This document shows, in pieces, positions 1 through 6,233 of a DNA stretch of 17,223 bases. The stretch is taken from positions 1 to 17,223 of the forward strand of contig NZ_CALGYW010000040.1 in NCBI RefSeq assembly GCF_937934665.1. Direction: 5' to 3'. A model generated the notes under the pieces. That model was given only the letters and a program-made list of their open reading frames with translations. It made no database searches and was not told the origin of the DNA. The first letter of the stretch is position 1, and each line of letters begins with the position of its first letter. Both the position numbers and the translations under genes were made by a program. The stretch is from an uncultured Anaerococcus sp. GTDB taxonomy: Bacteria; Bacillota; Clostridia; Tissierellales; Peptoniphilaceae.

Positions 1-190
1 TTACGTCTTCTTTGGCATTTTTAAAGCAGTCAATTTCTGCATGGTCTTTGCCGAAGCCCTTGTGGTAGCCCTTAGAAATTATTTTCCCATCCTTAACAAG
101 GATTGCCCCAACCATGGGATTAGTTAAGACCCTACCTGCTCCCTTAAGAGCGAGATCAAAACATTCTTTCATTATTTTTCCGTAATTCAA
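1..190 (-). CDS. ribD: RibD, riboflavin biosynthesis deaminase/reductase (N-terminal part, cut by window edge)
   Basis: Only the first 63 codons are present; the rest lies beyond base 1. The peptide has the start of the cytidine-deaminase-like domain of RibD: the TNPMVGAILVKDGK segment, GYHKGFGKDHAE carrying the zinc/catalytic H-A-E motif, and a LALKGAG segment typical of the family N-terminus. In RibD this domain deaminates the pyrimidine intermediate after GTP cyclohydrolase II, and a C-terminal reductase domain completes the step in the cytoplasm. I chose the TTG start at 190 because an AAAGGAAG ribosome binding site sits 7 bases upstream and the extra residues (MNYGKI) align with the usual RibD start; an ATG at 172 is the alternative. 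The FMN riboswitch and terminator upstream support the assignment and indicate control by FMN. Whether ribE/ribAB/ribH follow cannot be seen. Confidence 0.93.
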   Translation of the reverse strand, partial: MNYGKIMKECFDLALKGAGRVLTNPMVGAILVKDGKIISKGYHKGFGKDHAEIDCFKNAKEDV

Positions 191-213
191 TCTATCACTT
201 CCTTTTCGGGAAC

Positions 214-237
214 TAAAAAAGTCCCCTTTCAGGGACT
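214..237 (-). terminator. Intrinsic terminator of the FMN riboswitch leader
   Basis: On the minus strand AGTCCC and GGGACT form a stem with a short TGAAAG-type loop, followed by a run of six T's. It lies between the riboswitch aptamer and the ribosome binding site of ribD, where the expression platform of an FMN riboswitch is expected. FMN binding would favour this hairpin and stop transcription before ribD. The pairing is seen in the sequence; the ligand response is inferred from the riboswitch class. Confidence 0.9.
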
Positions 238-265
238 AAATTTCAAAGTAAATACATATAAATAT

Positions 266-376
266 AATACTTCTTCCATCCAGACTTTAACTGTCGGTAT
301 CGGAATTTCACCGATTCGGCTTACGCTCGCAGACTATAACTGCCGGTGGAGAATTGCACTCCGCCCTGAAGATATT
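266..376 (-). ncRNA. FMN riboswitch (RFN element)
   Basis: The minus strand carries the conserved RFN blocks in order: ATCTTCAGGGCGG, a GTGCAATTCTCCACCGGC helix, CTGCGAGCG, AAGCCGAATCGGTGAAATTC, CCGACAG and AGTCTGGATGGAAGAAG. The outer P1 helix pairs AATATCTTC with GAAGTATT, with one bulged base. It senses flavin mononucleotide. Its place just upstream of ribD, followed by a terminator hairpin, says that it works by transcription attenuation. Confidence 0.97.
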
Positions 377-393
377 TTATCTTTACAAGTTTT

Positions 394-422
394 ATTATAA
401 TATAAGGTTTTCCTTTTGTCAA
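394..422 (-). promoter_or_regulatory. Sigma-A promoter of the rib leader
   Basis: A perfect TTGACA (-35, plus-strand 417-422) and a perfect TATAAT (-10, 394-399) are separated by 17 bases on the minus strand. Transcription would begin about ten bases before the FMN aptamer. This is one of the strongest promoters in the window, as expected for a gene controlled downstream by attenuation. Confidence 0.9.
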
Positions 423-453
423 ATCTTTCTCAAAGGTCTTTTCTAATTCTGAA

Positions 454-482
454 TTTAACTATATAAGATTATCTGATATAAT
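454..482 (+). promoter_or_regulatory. Extended -10 promoter of trmN6-rsmI
   Basis: TGATATAAT gives an extended -10 box with TATAAT at 477-482. The -35 region (around 454-459, TTTAAC) is poor, which fits an extended -10 promoter. The predicted transcription start, 6-7 bases after the -10, falls at about 488-490, that is, on the ATG of trmN6 at 489. Confidence 0.6.
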
Positions 483-488
483 AGACCT

Positions 489-1199
489 ATGAGAAAACTA
501 GACTATATACCAAAAACAGATATAAAAATGATACACGTAGATGGAGCCTATTCTTTTGGCATCGACTCAATTTTATTAGGAGACTTTGCTAAAATGAAAA
601 GAGATAAGACCCTCCTTGATATAGGCTCAGGAAACGGCATCCTTGCCCTGATGGCAAATAGCCTTTATAAGCTAAAAGAAGTCTATGCTGTAGAAATTCA
701 GGCAACTAAGGCCAAGATTTTAGAAGAGAACCTAAAACTTAATGAGATAAAAAATATAGAAATAATAAATGAGGACCTAAATAAAGTAGATTTTAAAGAA
801 AATAGCCTCGACTATATTATAACCAACCCTCCCTATTACAAAATTAATCAAAATATTAAAAATAAGGACGAAGAATACCTTATATCAAGACAAGAACTTT
901 TCCTAAAGCTTGATGATATTTTTGCCTTCGTCAATAAAACTCTAAAGGATAAGGGCAAGCTTTTTATGATCCATAAACCTGAAAGAATGGTAGAAATTTT
1001 CAATAAATCAGGCAATATAAAACCAAAGAGGATTCGCTTTGCTCATTCAACCTATAATACCAAACCACAGTTTATCCTTATAGAATTTGTAAAAAATGCT
1101 AAGGATGGGATTAAGATTGAAGATCCTATCATAATCTATAAGGACGGAGCATATACAGATCAAGTTAGAAAAATAAATGGAACTTACAAGGAGGACTAA
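489..1199 (+). CDS. trmN6: tRNA1(Val) (adenine(37)-N6)-methyltransferase, YabB/TrmN6 family
   Basis: A Rossmann-fold, SAM-dependent methyltransferase of 236 residues. The SAM-binding LLDIGSGNGI loop is at residues 42-51 and the N6-adenine catalytic motif NPPY at 113-116. The N-terminal segment with KLDYIPK...IHVDGAYSFGIDSILLGDF matches the YabB/TrmN6 subfamily, which methylates A37 of tRNA1(Val). The product is cytoplasmic. The start is fixed by an in-frame TGA at 474-476, with no other start codon between; no Shine-Dalgarno sequence precedes the ATG and the promoter -10 ends only 6 bases upstream, so the message may be leaderless. Its stop overlaps the rsmI start by one base (TAATG), so the two RNA methylases are translationally linked. 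Confidence 0.9.
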   Translation: MRKLDYIPKTDIKMIHVDGAYSFGIDSILLGDFAKMKRDKTLLDIGSGNGILALMANSLYKLKEVYAVEIQATKAKILEENLKLNEIKNIEIINEDLNKVDFKENSLDYIITNPPYYKINQNIKNKDEEYLISRQELFLKLDDIFAFVNKTLKDKGKLFMIHKPERMVEIFNKSGNIKPKRIRFAHSTYNTKPQFILIEFVKNAKDGIKIEDPIIIYKDGAYTDQVRKINGTYKED

Positions 1200-2017
1200 T
1201 GGACTATCAAATATATTTTATTCCAACCCCAATTGGCAACCTAGAAGATATGACCCTAAGGGCAATAAATACCCTAAAAGAAGTAGATTTAATCGCTTGT
1301 GAAGACACTAGAGAGTCAAAAAAACTCTTAGACTTTTATGAAATATCTAAGCCTCTTACCTCCTACCACAAATTTAATGAGCAAGCTAAAAGTGAAGAGC
1401 TAATAAAAAAAGCTCAAGCAGGTTTAACTATAGGAATTATTAGCGACCAGGGCATGCCTGGAATGTCTGATCCTGGGGAAATTCTCATAAAAAAATGTAT
1501 AGAAAATAATATTTCCTATACTATATTACCTGGACCAAGTTCAATTCTTACTGCCCTTATAGGTTCAGGCCAAGATATGACAGCCTTCACCTTTTATGGT
1601 TTTATAGGCAAGAAATCTAAAGAAAAAAAAGAACTCTACGAAAAATTAAAAAACGAGGATAAGACTTCAATAATCTTTGACTCAGTTCACAACCTCCCAA
1701 AAACAATAGAGGACTTTAAGGAAATTTTCCCAGAAAGAAAGCTAACCATAGCAAGAGAGCTTACAAAAAAATTTGAAGAATACAAAACCTATACAATTAA
1801 GGATATAAACCCGGAGGAAATTACCTTCAAGGGCGAATTTGTCCTAATTTTAGAAGGTAAAAAGGAAGAAGAATTTGATGATATTTCAAACTTTGATGAA
1901 AAAATAAAAGAAATGATTGATAGCGGCAAGTCTACCAAGGAAATAGTAAAAAAAATCAAAAAAGAAAGTAAATTTTCTAAAAATGAAATATATGACTATG
2001 TTCTTAATTTTAAATAG
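1199..2017 (+). CDS. rsmI: 16S rRNA (cytidine(1402)-2'-O)-methyltransferase RsmI
   Basis: A 272-residue tetrapyrrole-methylase-fold enzyme. Family signatures include IPTPIGNLEDMTLRA near the N-terminus, LIACEDTRESKKLL, ISDQGMPGMSDPGE (usual form SDAG.P..SDPG) and ILPGPSSILTALIGSG. RsmI uses SAM to 2'-O-methylate C1402 in the decoding centre of 16S rRNA. The C-terminal part (about 225-272) is a small charged helical region usual in the Gram-positive family. An AGGAGG ribosome binding site lies at the end of trmN6, and the start overlaps the trmN6 stop. The only oddity is Q in place of A in the SDAG motif, probably tolerated. Confidence 0.95.
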   Translation: MDYQIYFIPTPIGNLEDMTLRAINTLKEVDLIACEDTRESKKLLDFYEISKPLTSYHKFNEQAKSEELIKKAQAGLTIGIISDQGMPGMSDPGEILIKKCIENNISYTILPGPSSILTALIGSGQDMTAFTFYGFIGKKSKEKKELYEKLKNEDKTSIIFDSVHNLPKTIEDFKEIFPERKLTIARELTKKFEEYKTYTIKDINPEEITFKGEFVLILEGKKEEEFDDISNFDEKIKEMIDSGKSTKEIVKKIKKESKFSKNEIYDYVLNFK

Positions 2018-2027
2018 GAACCTAGTG

Positions 2028-2204
2028 ATGAAAAATCAAAAACACTTAAAAATTGGCCTAGTTATGGGTCTAGTAGGAATTATTTTTATATTCTATGCTC
2101 TAAACCACCCAGAAGCGTCTTTTCCTTGGTCTAATAGTATCACATATATCATTTACATGGCCTACCTTGTTCTAACCATTTATTTTATTAGTAAAAAAGA
2201 TTAA
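2028..2204 (+). CDS. Small two-helix membrane protein, function unknown
   Basis: A 58-residue protein that I do not recognise. It has a short basic N-terminus (MKNQKHLK), a first hydrophobic helix at about residues 8-25, a short polar/aromatic link (NHPEASFPWSNS) and a second hydrophobic helix at about 38-54 ending in ISKKD. The basic N-terminus suggests both ends face the cytoplasm (positive-inside rule, inference). I chose ATG 2028 because AGGAA lies 7 bases upstream at 2016-2020; a longer frame starting at 1983 inside rsmI has no matching binding site. The gene begins 10 bases after the rsmI stop and ends just before a terminator, so it is probably the last gene of the trmN6-rsmI operon. 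Confidence 0.6.
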   Translation: MKNQKHLKIGLVMGLVGIIFIFYALNHPEASFPWSNSITYIIYMAYLVLTIYFISKKD

Positions 2205-2217
2205 AATTATAAAAGAC

Positions 2218-2253
2218 AAAGCCCCAGACTTACTATACAAGTCTGAGGCTTTT
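2218..2253 (+). terminator. Intrinsic terminator of the trmN6-rsmI operon
   Basis: AAAGCCCCAGACTT pairs with AAGTCTGAGGCTTTT across a 7-base loop, with one mismatch, followed by T's. It is nearly symmetrical and could also stop minus-strand transcripts, though rpsU has its own terminator next to it. Confidence 0.85.
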
Positions 2254-2261
2254 AAAATCCT

Positions 2262-2290
2262 ATAAAAAACCACCCACATAATGGATGGTT
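2262..2290 (-). terminator. Intrinsic terminator of the HIT-rpsU operon
   Basis: On the minus strand AACCATCCA pairs with TGGGTGGTT (one G-T pair) around a 5-base loop, then a run of six T's. It begins 6 bases after the rpsU stop. Confidence 0.88.
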
Positions 2291-2296
2291 AAATTA

Positions 2297-2479
2297 TTAT
2301 CTTCTTTTTCTGTTTTTTCTCTTGGCAGCGTCGATTTTCTTTTTCTTTATAACGCTTGGTTTTTCGTAGTGTTCTCTTCTTCTGTATTCAGAAAGTACAC
2401 CGGATCTTGCGCATTGTCTTTTGAATCTCTTAATCGCACTGTCGATTGATTCGTTTTCTCCAACTCTGATTTCTGTCAT
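2297..2479 (-). CDS. rpsU: 30S ribosomal protein S21
   Basis: A 60-residue, very basic protein: MTEIRVGENESIDSAIKRF, then RQCARSGVLSEYRRREHYEKP, then an alternating Lys/Arg tail ending KRKNRKRR. This is the standard Gram-positive S21 pattern and length. S21 binds the 30S subunit near the 3' end of 16S rRNA and helps initiation. The true start is the ATG at 2479, preceded by an AGAGGGGGG ribosome binding site; a frame extending upstream to 2560 has no conserved sequence. It lies 40 bases downstream of the HIT gene with no terminator between, so the two are cotranscribed, an arrangement seen in many Firmicutes beside the dnaK cluster. Confidence 0.97.
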   Translation of the reverse strand: MTEIRVGENESIDSAIKRFKRQCARSGVLSEYRRREHYEKPSVIKKKKIDAAKRKNRKRR

Positions 2480-2519
2480 CTCTATCCCCCCTCTCGTATA
2501 TGCACGGTCTAGACTTAAA

Positions 2520-2861
2520 TCAGCCTGGTGGCCACTGAAGGCTTCTTTCGCCAAGTACATGGAAATGCATGTGAGGTACAGTTTGTCCTCCGTCTTCTCC
2601 TATGTTGTTGACAATCCTATATCCAGAATCAGCCATTCCCTTATCACGGGCAATTTTTCTGATTGCTAAAAATATCTTGCCTATCAAATCACTATCAGAC
2701 TCATCAAGAGTCTCTAGACTTTCTATGTGCTTTTTTGGTATAACAAGAAAATGGATAGGTGCTTGTGGATCTAAATCGTCAAATGCAATTAACTCTTCAT
2801 CTTCATAGATTATCTTAGATGGGATTTCTCCATCTATAATCTTACAAAATACACAATCCAT
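2520..2861 (-). CDS. HIT-family nucleotide-binding hydrolase (HinT-like)
   Basis: A 113-residue histidine-triad protein of usual HinT length. The N-terminal CVFCKIIDGEIPSKIIYED motif has the paired cysteines often seen in bacterial members. APIHFLVIPKKHI is the central strand/helix, and the catalytic triad HMHFH is at 97-101 (H97, H99, H101), followed by the C-terminal W-P-P segment. Such proteins act as purine nucleoside phosphoramidases in the cytoplasm; the exact physiological substrate is not known from sequence. GGGGTGA just upstream of the ATG fixes the start. It is the first gene of the HIT-rpsU unit. Confidence 0.93.
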   Translation of the reverse strand: MDCVFCKIIDGEIPSKIIYEDEELIAFDDLDPQAPIHFLVIPKKHIESLETLDESDSDLIGKIFLAIRKIARDKGMADSGYRIVNNIGEDGGQTVPHMHFHVLGERSLQWPPG

Positions 2862-2882
2862 ACTTCACCCCCATTAATATAC

Positions 2883-2911
2883 ATTCTACCACAATAAAAA
2901 AAGTGAGTCAA
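2883..2911 (-). promoter_or_regulatory. Sigma-A promoter of HIT-rpsU
   Basis: TTGACT (-35, plus-strand 2906-2911) and TAGAAT (-10, 2883-2888) are separated by 17 bases on the minus strand. A TG before the -10 may strengthen it. The start point is about 15 bases before the HIT ribosome binding site. Confidence 0.82.
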
Positions 2912-2953
2912 TAATAAGCTTGCTAAATATGGCTTTTAATTAAGATGGTTTAT

Positions 2954-2972
2954 GGGTATACATTAAATATAA
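2954..2972 (+). promoter_or_regulatory. Candidate shared promoter element before the NAD(P)-binding oxidoreductase
   Basis: GGGTATACATTAAATATAA matches 16 of 19 bases of an element upstream of the 3-hydroxyacyl-CoA dehydrogenase gene (10817-10835, minus strand). In both cases the final TATAA could be a -10 box and no good -35 is seen, so GGGTATA may be an activator or repressor site. This is inference from two copies in AT-rich DNA. Confidence 0.3.
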
Positions 2973-2992
2973 GAGATAAGAAAGGATGTATA

Positions 2993-3663
2993 ATGAAAAT
3001 TTTAATCTTAGGCGCAAATGGAGGCGTTGGTAGTAAACTTACTGAGATTCTAGCTAAAAAAAGGCAGATTTTACAGCAAGTGTAAGAAATGAACAAAAGC
3101 TTAAAGATCTTAAAGATAAGGGTATAGATAGTAAACTAATTAACGTGGTAAATGACTCTATAGATGATATGGCTAAAATTTTTAAGGGTTATGATAAGGT
3201 CTTGTTTTCAGTAGGTGCTGACGGTAAGGGCGGAGCAGATACTACTGTCAAAGTTGACTTAGACGGAGCAATTAAAACTATGAAAGCAGCCAAAAAGGCT
3301 GGAGTTTCTCAATACTACATGGTATCTACCTGGGACTCATCAAGGACTGCCGTTGAAAATCCAGATGACCCAATAAAGACTTATACAATTTGCAAGCACT
3401 ATGCAGACTTATACCTTAAAGAAAACTCAGGACTTTCCTATACTATAATCCACCCATCGAGTCTAAACGATGGAGATGCTAAAGGTAGTATAGAGGTAAC
3501 TGATACTCACTCTACTAAAGTTGCAACTAGTCAATCTATATCCCGTAATGATGTGGCAGCATTTCTAGCTAAACTTTTATTAAGGGATGGATTTAAAAAT
3601 AAAGAAATCCAAATTGCAGCAGGAGATATGGAAATTGATAAGGCCCTAGACTCTATAAAATAA
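2993..3663 (+). pseudogene. NAD(P)-binding SDR-type oxidoreductase, frameshifted in a run of seven A's
   Basis: Starts at ATG 2993 with AAAGGATG upstream. The first frame reads MKILILGANGGVGSKLTEILAKK, with the GxxGxxG dinucleotide loop, then ends at a TAA about 25 bases past a run of seven A's (3056-3062). Adding one A restores ...AKKKADFTASVRNEQKL..., and the frame runs on to 3663, giving about 223 residues, the usual length for atypical SDR proteins of the YhfK/NmrA type. Later motifs include FSVGADGKGGADTT, VSTWDSS, YTICK (a YxxxK pair) and GLSYTIIHPSSL. Substrate unknown. It may be a broken gene, a sequencing error in the homopolymer, or a gene rescued by slippage; the well-preserved downstream half argues against old decay. 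It stands alone between the HIT promoter and a terminator. Confidence 0.82.
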
Positions 3664-3672
3664 GACTAAAAA

Positions 3673-3726
3673 TGACAGCCAAGATGCCAAAACCTATATT
3701 AGTTTTGGCCATGGCTGTCTTTTTTA
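3673..3726. terminator. Bidirectional terminator between the oxidoreductase gene and mtaB
   Basis: GACAGCCA pairs with TGGCTGTC and, inside it, GCCAAAAC pairs with GTTTTGGC, separated by a small internal loop. A run of T's follows on the plus strand, and ATTTTT follows on the minus strand. It closes both converging transcripts: the oxidoreductase on plus and the heat-shock operon on minus. The minus-strand T-tract lies just past the mtaB stop. Confidence 0.88.
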
Positions 3727-5019
3727 TATTCTTTTTCCAACCAATTCACCATCTCTTATCTCACTTATCTCTACATCGATAATGGTATTAGCTGGTATAT
3801 GTTCTTTTACATTAACCTTAAGGTAGTTGGTGGAATAGCCTCCACTGTAACCTTCTAGGTCAGATTTTGATTCTATTAACACTGCTAGAACTTTCCCTAT
3901 TTGATTTTCTAGGAACTGTTCTCTATTTATATTTTCAATAGCTTCAAGATCTTTTAGACGGTCTTTTTTGATATTACCATTTATTTGACCCTTCATAGCA
4001 GCTGCTCTTGTCCCATCTCTTTGTGAGTACTTAAATAAGTGGGTTTTGGCGAATTTTATTTCTTTTACAAAATCCATGGTTTCCTTGTGGTTCTCCTCTG
4101 TTTCACCAGGAAAGCCTACTATTATATCAGTTGTAAGACCAGCATTTGGGAAAACCTCCCTAATTAGGTCTATTTTTTCCTTAAACATAGCTGTGTCATA
4201 TTTTCTATTCATAGCCTTAAGAACATCATCTGACCCTGATTGGAGGGAGAGGTGGAAGTGGTCACAGGCCTTGTTTGTTGCCCTCATTCTCTCAAGAAAA
4301 TCTCTTGTTATGTGTCTTGGTTCCATTGATGAAAGACGAATTCTTTCAATTCCGTTAACCTTCGCTACATTTTCTATTACATCTATAAGGGAAATATCGT
4401 CATCAAAATCTTTTCCATAGCTTGCAACATGGATACCTGTAAGGACTATTTCTTTAAATCCATTTTTAGCTAGCCTTTCTGCTTCTTTAGTAATAGAGTC
4501 TATAGGACGACTTACGACATTACCCCTAGCGTAAGGAATTAGGCAATAAGAGCAATACATATTACAGCCGTCTTGGATTTTCATATAAGCCCTAGTCATT
4601 TCTGTTTGGTTAGAAATTTCTAATTCCTCAAAGGTTTTATCTTCTGAAACAGAAATAACTTGGTCAATAGCTGCCTTGTTTTGAAGCATATTTTCACAAA
4701 GCTCTACTACTTCTTCTTTATTTCTTGACCCTAATACTATATCCACACCTTCTATTTTAGCTACATCTTCTGGTTTAACTTGGGAATAACAACCCATTAC
4801 TGCAATAATAGCCTCTGGATTATCCTTCCTAGCCCTTGATATCATCTGACGACTTTTTCTATCAGACATATTTGTAACTGTACAGGTATTTATAACATAG
4901 ACGTCTGCATTTTTTTCTTTCCTTTCAAACCCTCTTTCTTCAAAGATTTCCTCTACGGCTTCTGATTCGTATTGGTTTACCTTACAACCAAGGGTTAAGA
5001 TATTAAATGTGTTTTTCAT
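3724..5019 (-). CDS. mtaB: tRNA threonylcarbamoyladenosine (t6A37) C2-methylthiotransferase MtaB
   Basis: A 431-residue radical-SAM methylthiotransferase. The N-terminal MTTase domain has the three cysteines that bind the auxiliary 4Fe-4S cluster: TLGCKVNQYESE (C12), INTCTVTN (C46) and MGCYSQ (C77). The radical-SAM CxxxCxxC motif is at C152, C156 and C159 (DGCNMYCSYC), followed by IPYARG. The C-terminal part (about 370-431) fits a TRAM RNA-binding domain. MtaB turns t6A37 into ms2t6A37 in ANN-decoding tRNAs. Its ATG overlaps the dnaJ stop by four bases (ATGA), with AAGGA upstream inside dnaJ, so it is translationally coupled to dnaJ as the last gene of the heat-shock operon, a common Firmicute arrangement. 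Confidence 0.95.
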   Translation of the reverse strand: MKNTFNILTLGCKVNQYESEAVEEIFEERGFERKEKNADVYVINTCTVTNMSDRKSRQMISRARKDNPEAIIAVMGCYSQVKPEDVAKIEGVDIVLGSRNKEEVVELCENMLQNKAAIDQVISVSEDKTFEELEISNQTEMTRAYMKIQDGCNMYCSYCLIPYARGNVVSRPIDSITKEAERLAKNGFKEIVLTGIHVASYGKDFDDDISLIDVIENVAKVNGIERIRLSSMEPRHITRDFLERMRATNKACDHFHLSLQSGSDDVLKAMNRKYDTAMFKEKIDLIREVFPNAGLTTDIIVGFPGETEENHKETMDFVKEIKFAKTHLFKYSQRDGTRAAAMKGQINGNIKKDRLKDLEAIENINREQFLENQIGKVLAVLIESKSDLEGYSGGYSTNYLKVNVKEHIPANTIIDVEISEIRDGELVGKRI

Positions 5020-6137
5020 TCAAAAAAGTCCTTTACCTTATCAAAAAATGACTTATTTTCCTTAACTTCATCCCCACTTGCATCAGCATATGCTTTTAAG
5101 GCTTCTTTTTGATCTTTTGATAATTTCGTTGGTGTTATAACTTTAACATAGAAATAGAGGTTTCCTGTTCTTCCCCTTCTCTTATCTTCGATTCCCTCTT
5201 TCTTTAGGGTAAATCTCTCGCCTGTTTGGGTTCCAGCTGGAATTTCAAATTCAACAGACTTTCTAAGTGTTGCTACATTTATTTTTCCTCCTAGGGCTGC
5301 AGTTGGAAAACTTATTGGCATCTCATAATAAATATCTAGTCCATCTCTCTTAAAGATTTCATGGTCTTCTACCCTCAAGATTACATATAGGTCACCGAAA
5401 GGACCTCCGTTTTCTCCTACATGACCCTTGCCAGATAGTCTTATAACATTTTTGTCTTCAACACCTGATGGGATGTCAATTTTGATTTTTTCTGACTTAT
5501 ATTCCTTACCTGTTCCATCGCAGTTTTTACATGGTTTATCTATTATTTCCCCGCTACCGTGACACTTTTTGCAGGTGACAGTCCTTGACATGGTTCCAAA
5601 GGCTGTTCTTGATACCTCATTAACTACACCCTGACCATGACAGTCTGGACAAGTTTGAGTTTCTGCTCCTTTTTCAGCCTTAGATCCATGGCAAACATGG
5701 CATTCTACTTCACGTCTTATTTGAATTTCCTTACTTGTGCCAAAGGCTGCCTCTTGGAAGGTTAGATTTACTGTATGTTGGATGTCATCTCCCTTAACTG
5801 GCCTATTAGCATTATTCCCGTAGCCTTGGTTAAATATATCTCCAAATAAATCACCAAAAATATCTCCAAAGCCACTGAATCCTCCGCCAAAGCCACCATT
5901 AAAGCCTGCTCCACCATTTTCGAAGGCTTGAGCCCCATAGGTATCGTATTGTTGTTTCTTTTCAGGATCTGAAAGAATTTCGTAAGCTAGGGTCGCTTCC
6001 TTAAAATTGTGTTCTGCTTCCTTATCGTCTGGATTTAAGTCCGGGTGATATTTTTTAGCAAGTTTTCTATATTCTCTTTTTATTTCATCATTAGTGGCGT
6101 TTTTAGTAACGCCCAGAACTTCATATGGATCTTTCAT
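5016..6137 (-). CDS. dnaJ: Chaperone DnaJ (type I Hsp40)
   Basis: A 373-residue class I J-protein. The J domain (1-68) has the HPD motif at 31-33. A Gly/Phe-rich linker spans about 74-105. Four zinc-binding CxxCxGxG repeats begin at C146, C163, C189 and C203; the first reads CHVCHGSK, with K for the last G. The C-terminal substrate-binding domains follow. DnaJ delivers unfolded proteins to DnaK and stimulates its ATPase. I start at ATG 6137, with GGAGGAAAT directly upstream; a GTG at 6152 would overlap that binding site. A promoter and a terminator-like hairpin lie between dnaK and dnaJ, so expression may be uncoupled from dnaK. Confidence 0.97.
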   Translation of the reverse strand: MKDPYEVLGVTKNATNDEIKREYRKLAKKYHPDLNPDDKEAEHNFKEATLAYEILSDPEKKQQYDTYGAQAFENGGAGFNGGFGGGFSGFGDIFGDLFGDIFNQGYGNNANRPVKGDDIQHTVNLTFQEAAFGTSKEIQIRREVECHVCHGSKAEKGAETQTCPDCHGQGVVNEVSRTAFGTMSRTVTCKKCHGSGEIIDKPCKNCDGTGKEYKSEKIKIDIPSGVEDKNVIRLSGKGHVGENGGPFGDLYVILRVEDHEIFKRDGLDIYYEMPISFPTAALGGKINVATLRKSVEFEIPAGTQTGERFTLKKEGIEDKRRGRTGNLYFYVKVITPTKLSKDQKEALKAYADASGDEVKENKSFFDKVKDFFE

Positions 6138-6153
6138 ATTTCCTCCAATCACT

Positions 6154-6182
6154 AAAAAAAGCTATTTCACTAGGAAATAGCT
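6154..6182 (-). terminator. Terminator-like hairpin in the dnaK-dnaJ gap
   Basis: On the minus strand AGCTATTTC and GAAATAGCT form a perfect 9-base-pair stem with a 5-base loop (CTAGT), followed by a run of seven T's. It sits only about 15 bases upstream of the dnaJ start region. It could end part of the dnaK transcripts, attenuate dnaJ, or protect the 5' end of a dnaJ message. The stem is AT-rich, so termination is probably partial. Confidence 0.75.
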
Positions 6183-6201
6183 CCTTTTATCAATTGTTTT
6201 T

Positions 6202-6229
6202 ATTATACTAGCTATAGATTATCTTTCAA
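6202..6229 (-). promoter_or_regulatory. Candidate promoter of dnaJ-mtaB
   Basis: TTGAAA (-35, plus-strand 6224-6229) and TATAAT (-10, 6202-6207) are separated by 16 bases on the minus strand, just after the dnaK stop. Transcription would start near 6195 and run into the hairpin at 6182-6154 after about 13 bases. No CIRCE operator is present here. Confidence 0.6.
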
Positions 6230-6233
6230 AAGA

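Noticed and set aside
1442..1480. SDQGMPGMSDPG in RsmI as a sign of altered function
   Set aside because: A single A-to-Q change in a motif that varies in the family, with all other signatures intact.
1983..2027. Longer form of the small membrane protein beginning inside rsmI
   Set aside because: No matching ribosome binding site at 1983, while AGGAA sits 7 bases before the ATG at 2028.
2480..2560. N-terminal extension of rpsU to 2560 (MYLAKEAFSGHQ...)
   Set aside because: It overlaps the end of the HIT gene, has no S21 similarity and no binding site; the ATG at 2479 with AGAGGGGGG is the true start.
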